A stretch of 51,702 nucleotides of DNA from JBFWVD01 sp050246915 (GCA_050246915.1 JBFWVD010000036.1:1-51702); one strand, 5' to 3'. Shown: positions 7,668-17,383, counted from the first letter of the stretch. The notes: generated by a model not told the origin, from the letters alone. A program made the numbers and translations.

Positions 7668-9322
7668 CCCAGCCGCTCGAGCGCGATCGCAGTATGCCTC
7701 TTGTAGTCGACCTTGGCATTGGGCGCCCGGCCGATGGTGTCCACCTGCAGCACCCGCTTCGGTGCTTTGAAACCGGCCAAGTGGGCCTTGACGTGGGCGA
7801 TGATGGCCGCCTCGTCGAGTGCTGCTCCTGGTTCGAGTTCCACGTTCGCGGTGATGGCCTGACCGAACCGATCGTCGGGCACGCCCACCACCACGCAGTC
7901 GTGCACGCTGGGGTGGGTCTTGATGACCTCTTCCACCTCTTCGGGGTACACCTTCTCGCCGCCAGTGTTGATGACCTGGCTACCGCGGCCGAGCAACGTG
8001 ATGGACCCATCGGCCTCGACCGTCGCCCAGTCGCCCACCACCGACCAGCGATGACCCTCGTAGACGACGAAGGTGCCGGCCGACTTCTCGGGATCTTTGT
8101 AGTAGCCCATCGGGATACGGCCGCCGTTGGCGATCCGACCCCGTTCGCCGGACCCTGGCATCACCTCTCGCCCGTCCTCGGTGAGGACCTTGGTGGTGGG
8201 CCCGAGCCGGAACTTGGCCACTGCTGAGGTGTTGCCGGCGGTGGACACCGCCGAACCCGTGCCGACCGCCTCGGTGGAGCCGAGGGTGTCGACCAGCATC
8301 ACCTTGGGGTTGTGGCGCAGCAGACCTTCCTTGCTCGACATCGACCACATGACGCCCGAAGACATGATGACCCGCAACGCCGAGAGATCCCATCGCTGCG
8401 GCTCGGCGTCGAGCGCGCTCAGCATGGGCTTGCACATGGCGTCGCCGATGATGCAGAGCGAGCTGACGCGTTCTCGCTGGACGAGGTCGAGCACCTCGAT
8501 CGGATCGAACGATCGTCCCTCGGCCAGCACGATGCTGCCGCCGATGTCGAGGATGGAGAAGCTGTTGTTGGAGCCGGTGCCGTGCATCAGTGGCGCCATG
8601 GGCAGGCTGATGATCCGTGGGTTCAGCTTGGCCTGTACCGCCTCGACGCTGAAGCGCTCGGGGTAGCGCTTCGAGGACGCGGCATCGATGGCCATGATCA
8701 CGTCGTCCTGTCGCCACATGGTGCCCTTGGGCATCCCGGTGGTGCCACCGGTGTAGACGATGAGCAGATCGTCACCGTTGCGGCCCCAGGGGCCCGCAAC
8801 GCGGGTTGACGTCGATCGCTCGGCAATTTGGGTTGACGCGTCCGGAGATGACTGGAGCGAGTTGGCTGCATCCTCGTAGTGCACCGCCCATGCCGGGCAC
8901 GCATGAGAGCCGTCGTCGACCCACAGCCATGTCTTCACCTTGGTGAGGCGTTCACGGATGCGATCGATGGTGGGGACGAAGGTGGCGTGGAAGACCACGG
9001 CCACGGCATCGGCGTTGTCCCACAGGTAGAGCAGCTCGTCATCGGTGTAGCGGTAGTTGGTGTTGACCGGCACCAACCCGGCCTTGAAGCAGGCGAACAG
9101 CGACTCGAGGTACTCGGGGCAGTTGTAGAGGTACTGGGCGACCTTGTCCTGGTGGACGGCGCCGGCTGCGAGCAGCGTGGATGCCACGCCGTCGGCCCGC
9201 TGGTCGAACTGGCTCCAGGTGTAGCGGCGCTGACCCTGGCTGACTGCGGGAGCATCCGGCTGGAGGTCGGCGATGGTCTCCCAGAGGGTGGCGAAGTTCC
9301 AGTCGCCGGCGGGGGTGGTCAT
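7658..9322 (-). CDS. Fatty-acid/steroid-type acyl-CoA synthetase (FadD family), copy 2
   Basis: A 554-residue AMP-forming acyl-CoA ligase, clearly paralogous to the downstream gene: both begin with an N-F-A-x-x-W-E motif and share the segment DKVAQYLYNCPEYLES almost word for word. It keeps the P-loop YTGGTTGMPKGTMW, the A8 region LLGRGSQVINTGGEKVYPEE and the C-terminal lysine in APNAKVDYKR. It is probably part of lipid or sterol catabolism, by family rather than by direct evidence. Its middle contains two copies of the dispersed CAAY-N4-RTTG word (8806-8820 and 8823-8837) in a stretch with little conservation. A good Shine-Dalgarno is not seen before the ATG at 9322. Confidence 0.9.
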   Translation of the reverse strand: MTTPAGDWNFATLWETIADLQPDAPAVSQGQRRYTWSQFDQRADGVASTLLAAGAVHQDKVAQYLYNCPEYLESLFACFKAGLVPVNTNYRYTDDELLYLWDNADAVAVVFHATFVPTIDRIRERLTKVKTWLWVDDGSHACPAWAVHYEDAANSLQSSPDASTQIAERSTSTRVAGPWGRNGDDLLIVYTGGTTGMPKGTMWRQDDVIMAIDAASSKRYPERFSVEAVQAKLNPRIISLPMAPLMHGTGSNNSFSILDIGGSIVLAEGRSFDPIEVLDLVQRERVSSLCIIGDAMCKPMLSALDAEPQRWDLSALRVIMSSGVMWSMSSKEGLLRHNPKVMLVDTLGSTEAVGTGSAVSTAGNTSAVAKFRLGPTTKVLTEDGREVMPGSGERGRIANGGRIPMGYYKDPEKSAGTFVVYEGHRWSVVGDWATVEADGSITLLGRGSQVINTGGEKVYPEEVEEVIKTHPSVHDCVVVGVPDDRFGQAITANVELEPGAALDEAAIIAHVKAHLAGFKAPKRVLQVDTIGRAPNAKVDYKRHTAIALERLGLS

Positions 9323-9342
9323 GGGGGCGGACGATAGAGCCT

Positions 9343-10050
9343 TCAGCCTCGGGCCATGTAGACCAGCACTGCCCGCACCCGACGGTTGATGTCAGGTGCG
9401 TCGTCGAGGCGCAGCTTCACGAAGACGTTCGAGACGTGCTTCTCGACAGCGCGCTCGGACAGCTTCAGCTGTGAGGAGATGCCGGCGTTGCTGGCGCCGG
9501 TGGCGATCAGTTCCAGCACTTCGCGCTCGCGGATCGTCAGCGTCGAGACGGGGTCGTCGGCAGGGCGTCGTGCCCGCAACATCTGATCGACCACCTCCGG
9601 TGTGATCACCGAACCCCCGGCCGCCACCGCTCGAACTGCTCGAACCAACTCCCCGGCGTCGGCCACACGGTCCTTGAGCAGATATGCCCGGCCCGAGGAG
9701 CCCGCCTCCAACAGCGCGATCGCGTAGGAGGGGTTCGCATACTGGGAGAGCACCACGATGCCGAGCTCGGGGCGCTCGTTGCCCAGCACCGTGGCGGCGC
9801 GGATTCCCTCGTCGGTGGACGTGGGCGGCATGCGGATGTCGGTGATGACCACGTCCGGTCGCAACGAACGGGCGCGCTCCAGCAGCTCGTCGAGATCGCC
9901 TGCAGTACCGACGACCTCGACGCTCGGATCGGACTCGAGCAGCCGTGCCAACCCGGCGCGCAGAAGAGCGTTGTCCTCGGCGAGCACCACGCGCGTCGTA
10001 CTCGAGCTGCCGGCTTCGCTCGTGTGCAGTTCGCTCGCGTCAGGAGGCAT
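9343..10050 (-). CDS. NarL/LuxR-family response regulator
   Basis: A 235-residue two-component response regulator. The receiver domain (about 19-140) has the acidic pair in VVLAEDNALLRAG, the phospho-acceptor Asp71 in VVITDIRMPP and the conserved lysine in AYLLKDRV. A LuxR-type helix-turn-helix occupies the C-terminus (LTIREREVLELIATGASNAGISSQLKLSERAVEKHVSN is read as two parts: the recognition helix is SERAVEKHVS). The ATG at 10050 follows a GGGGG-rich ribosome site; the open frame upstream is non-coding and overlaps the divergent gene's leader. No kinase is beside it on its own strand, but a GAF kinase closes the divergent operon at 14126-15316 and is its probable partner. Confidence 0.88.
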   Translation of the reverse strand: MPPDASELHTSEAGSSSTTRVVLAEDNALLRAGLARLLESDPSVEVVGTAGDLDELLERARSLRPDVVITDIRMPPTSTDEGIRAATVLGNERPELGIVVLSQYANPSYAIALLEAGSSGRAYLLKDRVADAGELVRAVRAVAAGGSVITPEVVDQMLRARRPADDPVSTLTIREREVLELIATGASNAGISSQLKLSERAVEKHVSNVFVKLRLDDAPDINRRVRAVLVYMARG

Positions 10051-10181
10051 CGTCCCCCGAGCGTAGGGACGCCGGCGTGAGCGTGAAAGGTGGGCACCCC
10101 GCGGTGATGGTGCGGTAAACCGCACCGCATCGCCGTGGCAGCCCCATGTCGCTCGTCGGTGCCGAGGTCGACGATGCATCC

Positions 10182-11051
10182 ATGCATCGACGATCCCCAC
10201 TTTCCCGTGTCCTGACCGCCGTGATCTGCGTTCCCCTCACTGCCCTGGCAGTGGGGTGTGGTGACGACGCGAACTCCACGTCGGCCTCGGACGCGTCCAC
10301 CGCAGCGTCGGCGTCGCCAGCCGCGACGACCTCCGCCGCAACGACGGCTGCTTCGTCGGGCGCCGCGAGCGGTGTCCAGGCGTTCTGCGAGGCCTGGGCC
10401 GAACTCGACATGCTGGACACGCCAGGCGGCCCGACCGATTCGTCACCGGAAGATCTGAAGGCGTTCGCGGCTCAGGTGGCCCCGTTCGTGGAGACGAGCA
10501 AGGCCAATGCGCCAGCATCGTTGGCCGGTCCCATGGACGTCATGACCGATGTGGTGGCCAAGCTGGGTGAGGGTGACGGCTCGGTGTTCGAGACGCCCGA
10601 GTTCACTGCGGCAAACGAAGCAATCGAAGCGTCGCTGCGCACCGATTGCGGATTCCCGGCGATCGATGTGTCGGCGAAGGAGTACGCGTTCACCATGCCG
10701 GCGTCCGTCCCGGCCGGACCGGTGAGCGTGCGCTTGACGAACACGGGCAACGAGCCCCACGTGTTGTTGTTCGTGAAGAAGCCCACTGATGGCAGTGGTG
10801 ACGATCCGTTGGAGTTCGTCGGCCGTTACCTCGAGGGAGTGTTCTCGGGAGACCCAGCGCAGATGGAGAAGTACGCCAGCGTGAACGTGTCCGGTGGAGG
10901 GCCCTTCGCCGCTCCAGGAGCCGTCGGTACCAAGGTCACCGATTTCACCCCCGGTGACTACTACTACTTCTGCCCCATCCCGGTGGGCGGAGTGGATGGG
11001 GCGCCACCGCACTTCACTCAGGGCATGCTCGGTCAGTTCACCGTGAAGTGA
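10182..11051 (+). CDS. Lipoprotein with cupredoxin-like C-terminal domain
   Basis: A 289-residue exported lipoprotein. The signal peptide ends in a lipobox (LAVGC, lipidated Cys26), followed by a Ser/Thr/Ala-rich linker and a helical domain of about 100 residues. The last ~115 residues look like a cupredoxin, with possible type 1 copper ligands in NEPHVLLF (His), YYYFCPIP (Cys) and PPHFTQGM (His, Met); an insertion separates strands between the first His and the Cys. The ATG at 10182 directly before the signal peptide is the best start. Its GTGA overlap with the ABC ATPase gene makes it the first gene of a four-gene operon (lipoprotein, ATPase, permease, kinase), so it may bind a substrate or metal for that transporter or sensor; this is inference. 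Confidence 0.8.
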   Translation: MHRRSPLSRVLTAVICVPLTALAVGCGDDANSTSASDASTAASASPAATTSAATTAASSGAASGVQAFCEAWAELDMLDTPGGPTDSSPEDLKAFAAQVAPFVETSKANAPASLAGPMDVMTDVVAKLGEGDGSVFETPEFTAANEAIEASLRTDCGFPAIDVSAKEYAFTMPASVPAGPVSVRLTNTGNEPHVLLFVKKPTDGSGDDPLEFVGRYLEGVFSGDPAQMEKYASVNVSGGGPFAAPGAVGTKVTDFTPGDYYYFCPIPVGGVDGAPPHFTQGMLGQFTVK

Positions 11052-11761
11052 GCGCTTCGTGGGAGGCTGACGGAGCCGTGACAGCCGTGATCCTCGCCCG
11101 TGGGTTGCGACGTTCCTTCGACGTCGACGCCGCGCCCGTCCGTGCTGTGCGCGGTCTCGATCTCACCGTGGCGAGCGGCGAGTTCGTGGCCGTGCGCGGT
11201 CCGTCGGGATGTGGGAAGTCGACGCTGCTCAACCTCATCGCCGGACTCGACCGGCCCGATGAGGGGTCGATCATGCTGGCCGGCGAGGAGATCACCGGCT
11301 TGTCCGAACGAGATCTCGCCGCCGCTCGCCGCCGTCATGTGGGGATGGTGTTCCAGTTCTTCCATCTGCTCGACGGGATGAGCGCACTGGAGAACGTGAT
11401 GATGGCGACGATGATCGCCGGTGCCAAGCGCTCTCGGGCCGAGCTTCGGGCTCGTGCGATGCTCGATCTGCTGAGCATCGCTGACAAGGCCGACCAGCTG
11501 CCCGGTCGGCTGTCGGGCGGGCAGCGTCAACGGTTGGCGATCGCTCGCGCCTTGGCCAACGAACCCACGGTGCTGCTGGCCGACGAACCAACCGGTGCTC
11601 TCGACAGCGAAGGGGCCGCCGAGATCGGTGAGTTGCTCGTGCGGCTCAACCGGAGCGGGCAGACCATTGTCCTCGTCACTCACGACGAGCGCGTGGCGGC
11701 GACGGCGGGCCGGCAATTGATGATGGTCGACGGCGGCCTCAGGGATCACGGCGAGTCATGA
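11048..11761 (+). CDS. ABC transporter ATP-binding protein (MacB/LolD type)
   Basis: A 237-residue ABC ATPase of the MacB/LolD/FtsE branch that powers FtsX-like permeases. All motifs are intact: Walker A GPSGCGKST, Q-loop in MVFQFFHLLDGMS, signature LSGGQRQR, Walker B VLLADEPTGALD and the switch His in VTHDERVAA. The GTG start at 11048 overlaps the stop of the lipoprotein gene by four bases; a GTG at 11078 is an alternative. The permease gene begins 38 bases downstream. Such transporters usually move lipoproteins, peptides or lipids, or act as mechanotransmitters, rather than importing solutes. Confidence 0.92.
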   Translation: MSASWEADGAVTAVILARGLRRSFDVDAAPVRAVRGLDLTVASGEFVAVRGPSGCGKSTLLNLIAGLDRPDEGSIMLAGEEITGLSERDLAAARRRHVGMVFQFFHLLDGMSALENVMMATMIAGAKRSRAELRARAMLDLLSIADKADQLPGRLSGGQRQRLAIARALANEPTVLLADEPTGALDSEGAAEIGELLVRLNRSGQTIVLVTHDERVAATAGRQLMMVDGGLRDHGES

Positions 11762-11798
11762 TCGAGCGAGGGCGGCCGGTGCGAAGAGCGGTGCTGCG

Positions 11799-14126
11799 GT
11801 GAACGATCCCGCCGTTCGGTTGGCGGCGCGCAGCGAACTGCGACGACGTTGGCGCACCTACGCGCTGCTCGCCGTCTTGCTCGGCGTGTCGTCCGGCTTG
11901 GCCATCGCCGGGTTCGCCGGTGCCCGGCGCAGTGATCGTGCCTTGGCCGACTGGCAGCGCCGCGTCGACGACTGGGATGTGGCGTTGGTGCCCAACGATC
12001 CGAGCTTCGGCCCGGAGCAGCATCTCGCGGCGTCGAAGGTGCCCGGGGTCGAACGAGCCGAGCCGTTCTCCATCGCGTTCGTCACCGTGGTCGTCGACGG
12101 GGTCGAGCAGAGCGACTTCTGGCCTGGTCTCGTTCCCACCCCGGAGCCGGGTCTCGCGGTGCGTCCCACCCAAGCGCCGCTGGTCGCCGGCCGTCGGGTG
12201 AACCCCGACGTGCCCGACGAGATCGAGATCGATTCAGCAGCGCATCGGGCGTACGGCGTGGACGTCGGCGACGTCATCGTGCTGCGCGACGGCGCCCGTT
12301 CAGTGGATCATCCGATGAACGTCGTCGGGATCACCCGTGCCCCCGAGCTCCCCGACCGTGGCGGTGCCTGGACTCCGTCGCCGGCCTTCATCGCTGCGCA
12401 CCCAGAGATCGACAAGATCACCAACCTCGCCCTGTGGCTCGAGCCCGGCGCCGACGAGGCAACTGTGGTTGACGCGGCGGCCAAGGCGGTGGGGCGAGAT
12501 GCGTTCCCCGCGATCTCGTTGACCGCCGACATCCGAGCGCTGTACGAGACCGTCCGCTTCGAGGCGACGGCCATCCGGCTGTGGGCGCTCGCCATCGCCT
12601 TGGCCGGTGTCGCTCTTGTCGGCCAGGCCATCGTGCGTACGGTCACCGCTGCGGGATACGACCAGCGGGTGCTCGGCGATCTCGGACTCGATCGCACGCG
12701 TCGGCTGACCGCGCTGTGCCTGCCGGTCGGCATGATGATCGCCGTCGCGGTTCCCGTTGCCGTCGTAGGGGAAGTCCTCGCCTCGGCGTGGTTCCCCATC
12801 GGAGTGGCACGGGGCTACGCGCTCGAGCGGGGTCGGTCGCTCGATGGCGTGTTGACGCTGCTCGGGGTAGTGCTGATGGCGCTGATGGCGCTGGCGGCGG
12901 CGATCGCCGGGAGCATGCGTGCCACGAGCGTCTCCACTGCTCGATCCACCCGAGCGGGTTGGCTGGCCAGTCGCGCCCTGCGCGCTCCGCTTCCCCTGAC
13001 GGCCCGCATCGGTTTGCGGTTCGCGGTGGAACCAGGTCGTGGGGCGCGTGCGGTGCCGGTGCGCAGCACGCTGTGTGGGGTGGGTCTCGGAATCGTTGGC
13101 GTCGTTGCCGCGTTCACGTTCCGCTCCGGCCTCGATGATCTCCTGCGTGATCCCGCGCGGGTGGGATGGTTGGGAGAGTTGGGGGCGCAGCCGTCCGACA
13201 ACGGTGAACGCGATGAAGAGACCATCGCCTCATTGGCCGCCGACGATCGCGTCGAGGCCATGGCCGAGGTGAACTGGCACCGAACGTTCCTCGTCAACGG
13301 CACGAACGTCTCGGCGTGGACGATGCGCGAACGCAAGGGCGTCATGCGCTCTCCCGTGCTCGACGGGCGACTGCCGGAGCGCAACGACGAGTTGGCCCTC
13401 GGACCTGACTCATTCGACGATCTCGGTCTGCAGATCGGCGACACGGTGACCGCCGGGGTCGATCGCGTCTCGCTGAACGTGGTGGGGAAGGTCCTGCTCC
13501 CCAACGACTCGCACCAGGGGTATGCGTTCGGGGCGCTGATGACGCCGGAGGGCTACGCGGCGACCGGATCACCCGATCGCGACGGTTCACCAGGGGAGAT
13601 CTTCGGTGTCTACATGCGGCTGGCCACAGGCGCTCAGCCCGAGGGACTGGTCCCGACGTTGGCCGAGCGAGGCTGGGAACCGGTGTTCACCACGACCCCG
13701 GGCGGGTTCGATCGGCTGGGCAAAGCGCGCTTCTTGTCGCTCAACTTCTCGACTTTCCTCGCCGCTCTTGCGTTGGCATCGCTCGCCCATGCACTCGTGC
13801 TCACGGTGCGACGACGCCGGAGTGAGCTCGCGGTGCTGGGAGCGCTCGGCCTTCCGCGACGCTCTCTCGTGGCCGTGATCTTGGCGCAGGCCACCACCAT
13901 CGCGATCGGCGCACTGATGATCGGCGTGCCGCTCGGCGTTGCGACGGGGCGGTTCGTCTGTCGAGTCGTGGAGCAGACCTACTCGTTCCTGTACGTGGCC
14001 CCGGCCGCGACGTTGCTGAGCGCAATTGTGATTGCGCTCACCTTGGTGGCAGCGAACCTCATCGCCCTGGCTCCCGGAGCGATGGCGCGTCGGGTGTCGC
14101 CAGCGTTGACGCTTCGGACCGAGTGA
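11799..14126 (+). CDS. FtsX-like ABC transporter permease
   Basis: A 775-residue integral membrane permease with duplicated FtsX/MacB-type organisation. The first transmembrane helix (about 20-40) is followed by a large extracytoplasmic domain to about residue 245. A first group of helices follows (250-385). Next come a re-entry helix near 430, a second external domain, and a final group of three helices (about 645-770). The length is typical of actinobacterial FtsX-like permeases that pair with a MacB-type ATPase. The start is GTG at 11799, and the stop overlaps the next gene. Two copies of the dispersed palindromic word lie inside (12460, 14022). The cargo is unknown. Confidence 0.88.
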   Translation: MNDPAVRLAARSELRRRWRTYALLAVLLGVSSGLAIAGFAGARRSDRALADWQRRVDDWDVALVPNDPSFGPEQHLAASKVPGVERAEPFSIAFVTVVVDGVEQSDFWPGLVPTPEPGLAVRPTQAPLVAGRRVNPDVPDEIEIDSAAHRAYGVDVGDVIVLRDGARSVDHPMNVVGITRAPELPDRGGAWTPSPAFIAAHPEIDKITNLALWLEPGADEATVVDAAAKAVGRDAFPAISLTADIRALYETVRFEATAIRLWALAIALAGVALVGQAIVRTVTAAGYDQRVLGDLGLDRTRRLTALCLPVGMMIAVAVPVAVVGEVLASAWFPIGVARGYALERGRSLDGVLTLLGVVLMALMALAAAIAGSMRATSVSTARSTRAGWLASRALRAPLPLTARIGLRFAVEPGRGARAVPVRSTLCGVGLGIVGVVAAFTFRSGLDDLLRDPARVGWLGELGAQPSDNGERDEETIASLAADDRVEAMAEVNWHRTFLVNGTNVSAWTMRERKGVMRSPVLDGRLPERNDELALGPDSFDDLGLQIGDTVTAGVDRVSLNVVGKVLLPNDSHQGYAFGALMTPEGYAATGSPDRDGSPGEIFGVYMRLATGAQPEGLVPTLAERGWEPVFTTTPGGFDRLGKARFLSLNFSTFLAALALASLAHALVLTVRRRRSELAVLGALGLPRRSLVAVILAQATTIAIGALMIGVPLGVATGRFVCRVVEQTYSFLYVAPAATLLSAIVIALTLVAANLIALAPGAMARRVSPALTLRTE

Positions 14127-15316
14127 TGGTCTCGTTGATGCGTCGACGCGAACGCCCGGCCCACGTGGCCCGACGCTTTGCGTCTCGCCTGACCCGTGCG
14201 CTGCCGTTGGACGAAGTGTTGCTACAACTGGTCGAGGTGGCGCGATCGGCGTGTAAGGCCGATGGTGCTGAGGTGTGGGTGAGTGAGGCGCCCGGCGTTA
14301 CGAAAGCAGAGGGCGCCGATGGCGTCGAACTCACGCTCGGGGCCGCGGTGCCCTGGGTGGCGCTACCGGCGCTGGGCCTGAGCGCCGCGGAGCGCGACGT
14401 GCTGTTGGCCGCCATGCCGCGAGGGCACGCGTGGCTCACGTTGTGGCTTCCTCCCGTGGCAGTGCGGTTCGCCGATCGTCCGGTGTGTTTCGTGCCGATG
14501 GTCCATCAGGGGGTGCTGCTCGGTGCGTTGATCGTGTGGCGCAATGATGGACGGGCACCGTTCTCCGATCGCGACGAGCTGGTGCTGGCTGATCTCGCTC
14601 GTCAGACGGCGGTGGCGCTGCACAACGCGAGCCTTGACTCGGCGTTGAGCGAAACGGTCGAGGAGCTGCAGCGCACCAACCGCGAGCTCGTCCGATCGCG
14701 CTCGCGCATCGTGGCCACGGCGGACGCCGAACGTCGCCGGCTCGAGCGCGATCTGCACGATGGCGCTCAGCAACACCTGGTGACGGTTTCGGTGAAGGTC
14801 CTGCTGGCGCGCCAGGCGGTGGAACGAGGGGATGCCGAAGAGGCCATCGGATTGCTCGATGAGCTCAAGAGCGACGCGGCACTTGCCCTGTCGGAGTTGA
14901 GGGCGTTGGCCCATGGGCTCTACCCGGCGGAGCTGGCCGGTGGTCTCAGTGATGCCTTGTCGGCCGTCGCCGCGCGCGCACCGATGCCGGTGACGGTGAA
15001 CGTGACCACCACGTCACGCTTCGATCCCTCGATCGAGGCGTGTTGCTACTTCTGTTGCGCAGAGGCGGTGGCCAATGTGGCCAAACACGCCGGCCCGTCG
15101 GCCGCGGTGATCGTGGACCTGTCCGTAGCCGGTGGGGCGCTGTGTCTCCAGGTGAGTGACGACGGGGTGGGGATCGACGCCTTCCAGGCTCCGGGGCACG
15201 GCCTGCAGAACATGGCCGACCGCGCTGGAGCTCTCGGTGGAAGTCTCGTCATCGGTCCCTCGAGCCCCTGTGGAACGACCGTGCAATTGCGATTGCCCAT
15301 CGGTGAGCTCCCGTGA
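14126..15316 (+). CDS. GAF-domain sensor histidine kinase (HisKA_3 type)
   Basis: A 396-residue cytoplasmic kinase. A GAF-like sensor domain fills about residues 18-170. A coiled linker leads to the phospho-acceptor His in RDLHDGAQQHLVTVS. The HATPase domain has an N-box (CAEAVANVAKHA) and a G-box (VSDDGVGID). No transmembrane segment is visible. The ATG at 14126 shares one base with the permease stop; an overlapping GTG at 14123 would add one residue. As last gene of the lipoprotein/ABC/permease operon it probably reports the state of that transporter or its ligand to the divergent NarL-type regulator at 9343-10050. It ends five bases from the convergent uridine kinase stop. Confidence 0.88.
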   Translation: MVSLMRRRERPAHVARRFASRLTRALPLDEVLLQLVEVARSACKADGAEVWVSEAPGVTKAEGADGVELTLGAAVPWVALPALGLSAAERDVLLAAMPRGHAWLTLWLPPVAVRFADRPVCFVPMVHQGVLLGALIVWRNDGRAPFSDRDELVLADLARQTAVALHNASLDSALSETVEELQRTNRELVRSRSRIVATADAERRRLERDLHDGAQQHLVTVSVKVLLARQAVERGDAEEAIGLLDELKSDAALALSELRALAHGLYPAELAGGLSDALSAVAARAPMPVTVNVTTTSRFDPSIEACCYFCCAEAVANVAKHAGPSAAVIVDLSVAGGALCLQVSDDGVGIDAFQAPGHGLQNMADRAGALGGSLVIGPSSPCGTTVQLRLPIGELP

Positions 15317-15321
15317 GTGTG

Positions 15322-15972
15322 TCAGGTTCGAATGAGCTCACGCACCCGGGCCAGCAGCACGTCGAGCGCTGGTTCGTTGTAGCCGCCGTGGGGGACGATG
15401 ACATCGGCGTATCGCTTCGTGGGTTCGATGAACTGCAGATGCATCGGGCGGACCGTGGTGAGGTATTGCTCGATCACGCTGGCGGTGGTCCGCCCGCGCT
15501 CTGCGACGTCGCGTTCGAGCCGTCGGATGAAGCGCACATCGGCATCGGTGTCCACGAAGACCTTGAGGTCCATCACGTCGCGCAACTCCGGTTCGTACAA
15601 CACGAAGATGCCTTCCACCACCACGATGGGGGCCGGCGCCAACGTCTCGGTCCGGTCGGTACGTCGATAGTCGGCGAAATCGTAGGTGGGGACTTCGATC
15701 GCCCGACCGGCGATGAGCTCGGCCACGTGCGCCATCAGCAGCGGCCAGTCGAAGGAATCGGGATGGTCGTAGTTGAGCGCGGCCCGCTGCGCGTGGGACA
15801 GGTCGGGGTGGTCTGCGTAGTACGAATCGAGTCGCACCAGAGCCAACTCACCGCCACTGGTCAGCCCGGCCAATCGTTCGGCAACAGTGGTCTTACCCGA
15901 TCCCGTGCCGCCAGCGACCCCCACGACGAACGGCCGCCGGCGCGGATCAGTGGCGTCATGGTCGCGGTCCAT
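15322..15972 (-). CDS. udk: Uridine kinase
   Basis: A 216-residue P-loop kinase that phosphorylates uridine and cytidine in pyrimidine salvage. Diagnostic features are the Walker A GVAGGTGSGKTT near the N-terminus, the DSYYAD and NYDHPDSFDW segments, and ERDVAERGRT with TVRPMHLQFIEPTKRYADVIVPHGG (split here only for reading: VRPMHLQFIEPTK then RYADVIVP), all characteristic of Udk. The length matches the family. The ATG at 15972 is chosen because upstream codons in the same frame overlap the divergent kinase gene and lack family similarity. It appears to be monocistronic. Confidence 0.92.
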   Translation of the reverse strand: MDRDHDATDPRRRPFVVGVAGGTGSGKTTVAERLAGLTSGGELALVRLDSYYADHPDLSHAQRAALNYDHPDSFDWPLLMAHVAELIAGRAIEVPTYDFADYRRTDRTETLAPAPIVVVEGIFVLYEPELRDVMDLKVFVDTDADVRFIRRLERDVAERGRTTASVIEQYLTTVRPMHLQFIEPTKRYADVIVPHGGYNEPALDVLLARVRELIRT

Positions 15973-16039
15973 CGGGATCGGCACCCTACTGTCAACGAGC
16001 GGCTCACCGGGGCGGGCGGCAGACCGAGGGAGGTATGCA

Positions 16040-17383
16040 GTGGAAGAGGTGCCGATGCCGCTCGAGGTGCACTCCGCGGTGAATCGATCGCATCGCCGGG
16101 GCCCTTCGGCGCGCATCATGGCTTGGGCACTCATCGGATCGCTGGCGTCGCTGGCAGTGACGTCGTACCTCACGCTCGATCAGGCGCGTCGGGCGGCCAA
16201 GAGCGGTGCCATCGACGAGGCGTCGCGATATGGCGAGTTCATCGCCCGGGACGTCGTGGCATCGCTCATCACGCCAGCCGTGATTGCCGGCGATGCCGAG
16301 GCGATCGCCGCGATCGATGATGTCGTGGAGCACCTCGTCGACGATGGCCCGGCGGTACGGGTGAAGGTCTGGAGCGCGGACTCTCGCGTGTTGTACTCGG
16401 ACGAGAAGCGCCTCATCGGCCAGCAGTTCGAGTTGGAGGATCGCGATCTCGCGCTGCTCAACAACGGAGGAGTCGAGGCCGGCATCTCGGAGCTGGAACG
16501 TCCGGAGAACCTGTTCGAGGACCTGAACCCCCGTCTGCTCGAGGTGTACGTGGGGACTCGCTCGACCACGGGCGACAAGATCCTCATCGAGAGCTACTTC
16601 AACTACTCGCTCGTCGCCGATCGAGCCGGCGATCTGCGCGATCGGTTCGTCCCCATCCTTCTCGTCGCCCTGGCGGTCCTGGCCCTCGTGCAGATCCCTG
16701 TCGCGGTGGCGTTGGCATCGCGCTTTCGACGCGAGCAGCGCGATCGCCACAAGCTCTTGGAGCGTCTCGTGTCGGTGTCGGACAGCGAGCGTCGGCGTAT
16801 CGCTGCTGAGGTGCACGACGGAGCGGTGCAGGACCTCGCCGGGGTCAGCTTCACGCTCGGAGCCGTCGCCCAACAGGTCGATGGGGAACCGGCGGCGAGG
16901 CTGCGGGCACTGTCGTCGACGGTCACCGCCACGGTACGGCAGTTGCGCAGCCTCCTCACCAGTATCTATCCGGTGGAGGTGCCGCCTGAGGGGGTCGGTG
17001 CCGGGTTGGAAGATCTCGTCGATGTGCTCCGGTCGCAGGGGGCGCGTGTCACGGTGGACATCTCGCGTCGTGCCGAGTTGCGTCCAGCGGTCGCCCTCAT
17101 CGTGTTACGTGTGGGGCGCGAGCTGCTGCGCAACGTCATCGCCCACGCACAGGCCAGTGAGGTCACCATCAAGCTGCGCAGCGAGCGGGGCATCGTGGTG
17201 TTCGAGCTCGTCGATGATGGCGTGGGGTTCAGCGCCGAGGAGTGGGAACGGCGCCGTGCCGAAGGACACCTGGGTCTCGCACTTCTGGTCGACCTGGTCA
17301 CCGATGCCGGCGGACGCCTGGACATCTCATCGGAACCAGGAGAGGGTATGCGTGCCCGACTCGAGCTCGTGGGGGAGACATGA
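16040..17383 (+). CDS. Membrane sensor histidine kinase (HisKA_3 type)
   Basis: A 447-residue sensor kinase. It has a first transmembrane helix (about residues 25-46), an extracytoplasmic sensor region of about 165 residues and a second helix (about 210-235; PILLVALAVLALVQIPVAVA). The dimerisation segment follows with phospho-acceptor His in RIAAEVHDGAVQDL. The HATPase domain carries an N-box (RELLRNVIAHAQ) and G-box (VDDGVGF). The GTG at 16040 has GGGAGG six bases upstream; an ATG at 16055 is also plausible. The gene overlaps the following response regulator by an ATGA, so the two form a complete two-component system. The signal is not evident. Confidence 0.88.
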   Translation: MEEVPMPLEVHSAVNRSHRRGPSARIMAWALIGSLASLAVTSYLTLDQARRAAKSGAIDEASRYGEFIARDVVASLITPAVIAGDAEAIAAIDDVVEHLVDDGPAVRVKVWSADSRVLYSDEKRLIGQQFELEDRDLALLNNGGVEAGISELERPENLFEDLNPRLLEVYVGTRSTTGDKILIESYFNYSLVADRAGDLRDRFVPILLVALAVLALVQIPVAVALASRFRREQRDRHKLLERLVSVSDSERRRIAAEVHDGAVQDLAGVSFTLGAVAQQVDGEPAARLRALSSTVTATVRQLRSLLTSIYPVEVPPEGVGAGLEDLVDVLRSQGARVTVDISRRAELRPAVALIVLRVGRELLRNVIAHAQASEVTIKLRSERGIVVFELVDDGVGFSAEEWERRRAEGHLGLALLVDLVTDAGGRLDISSEPGEGMRARLELVGET

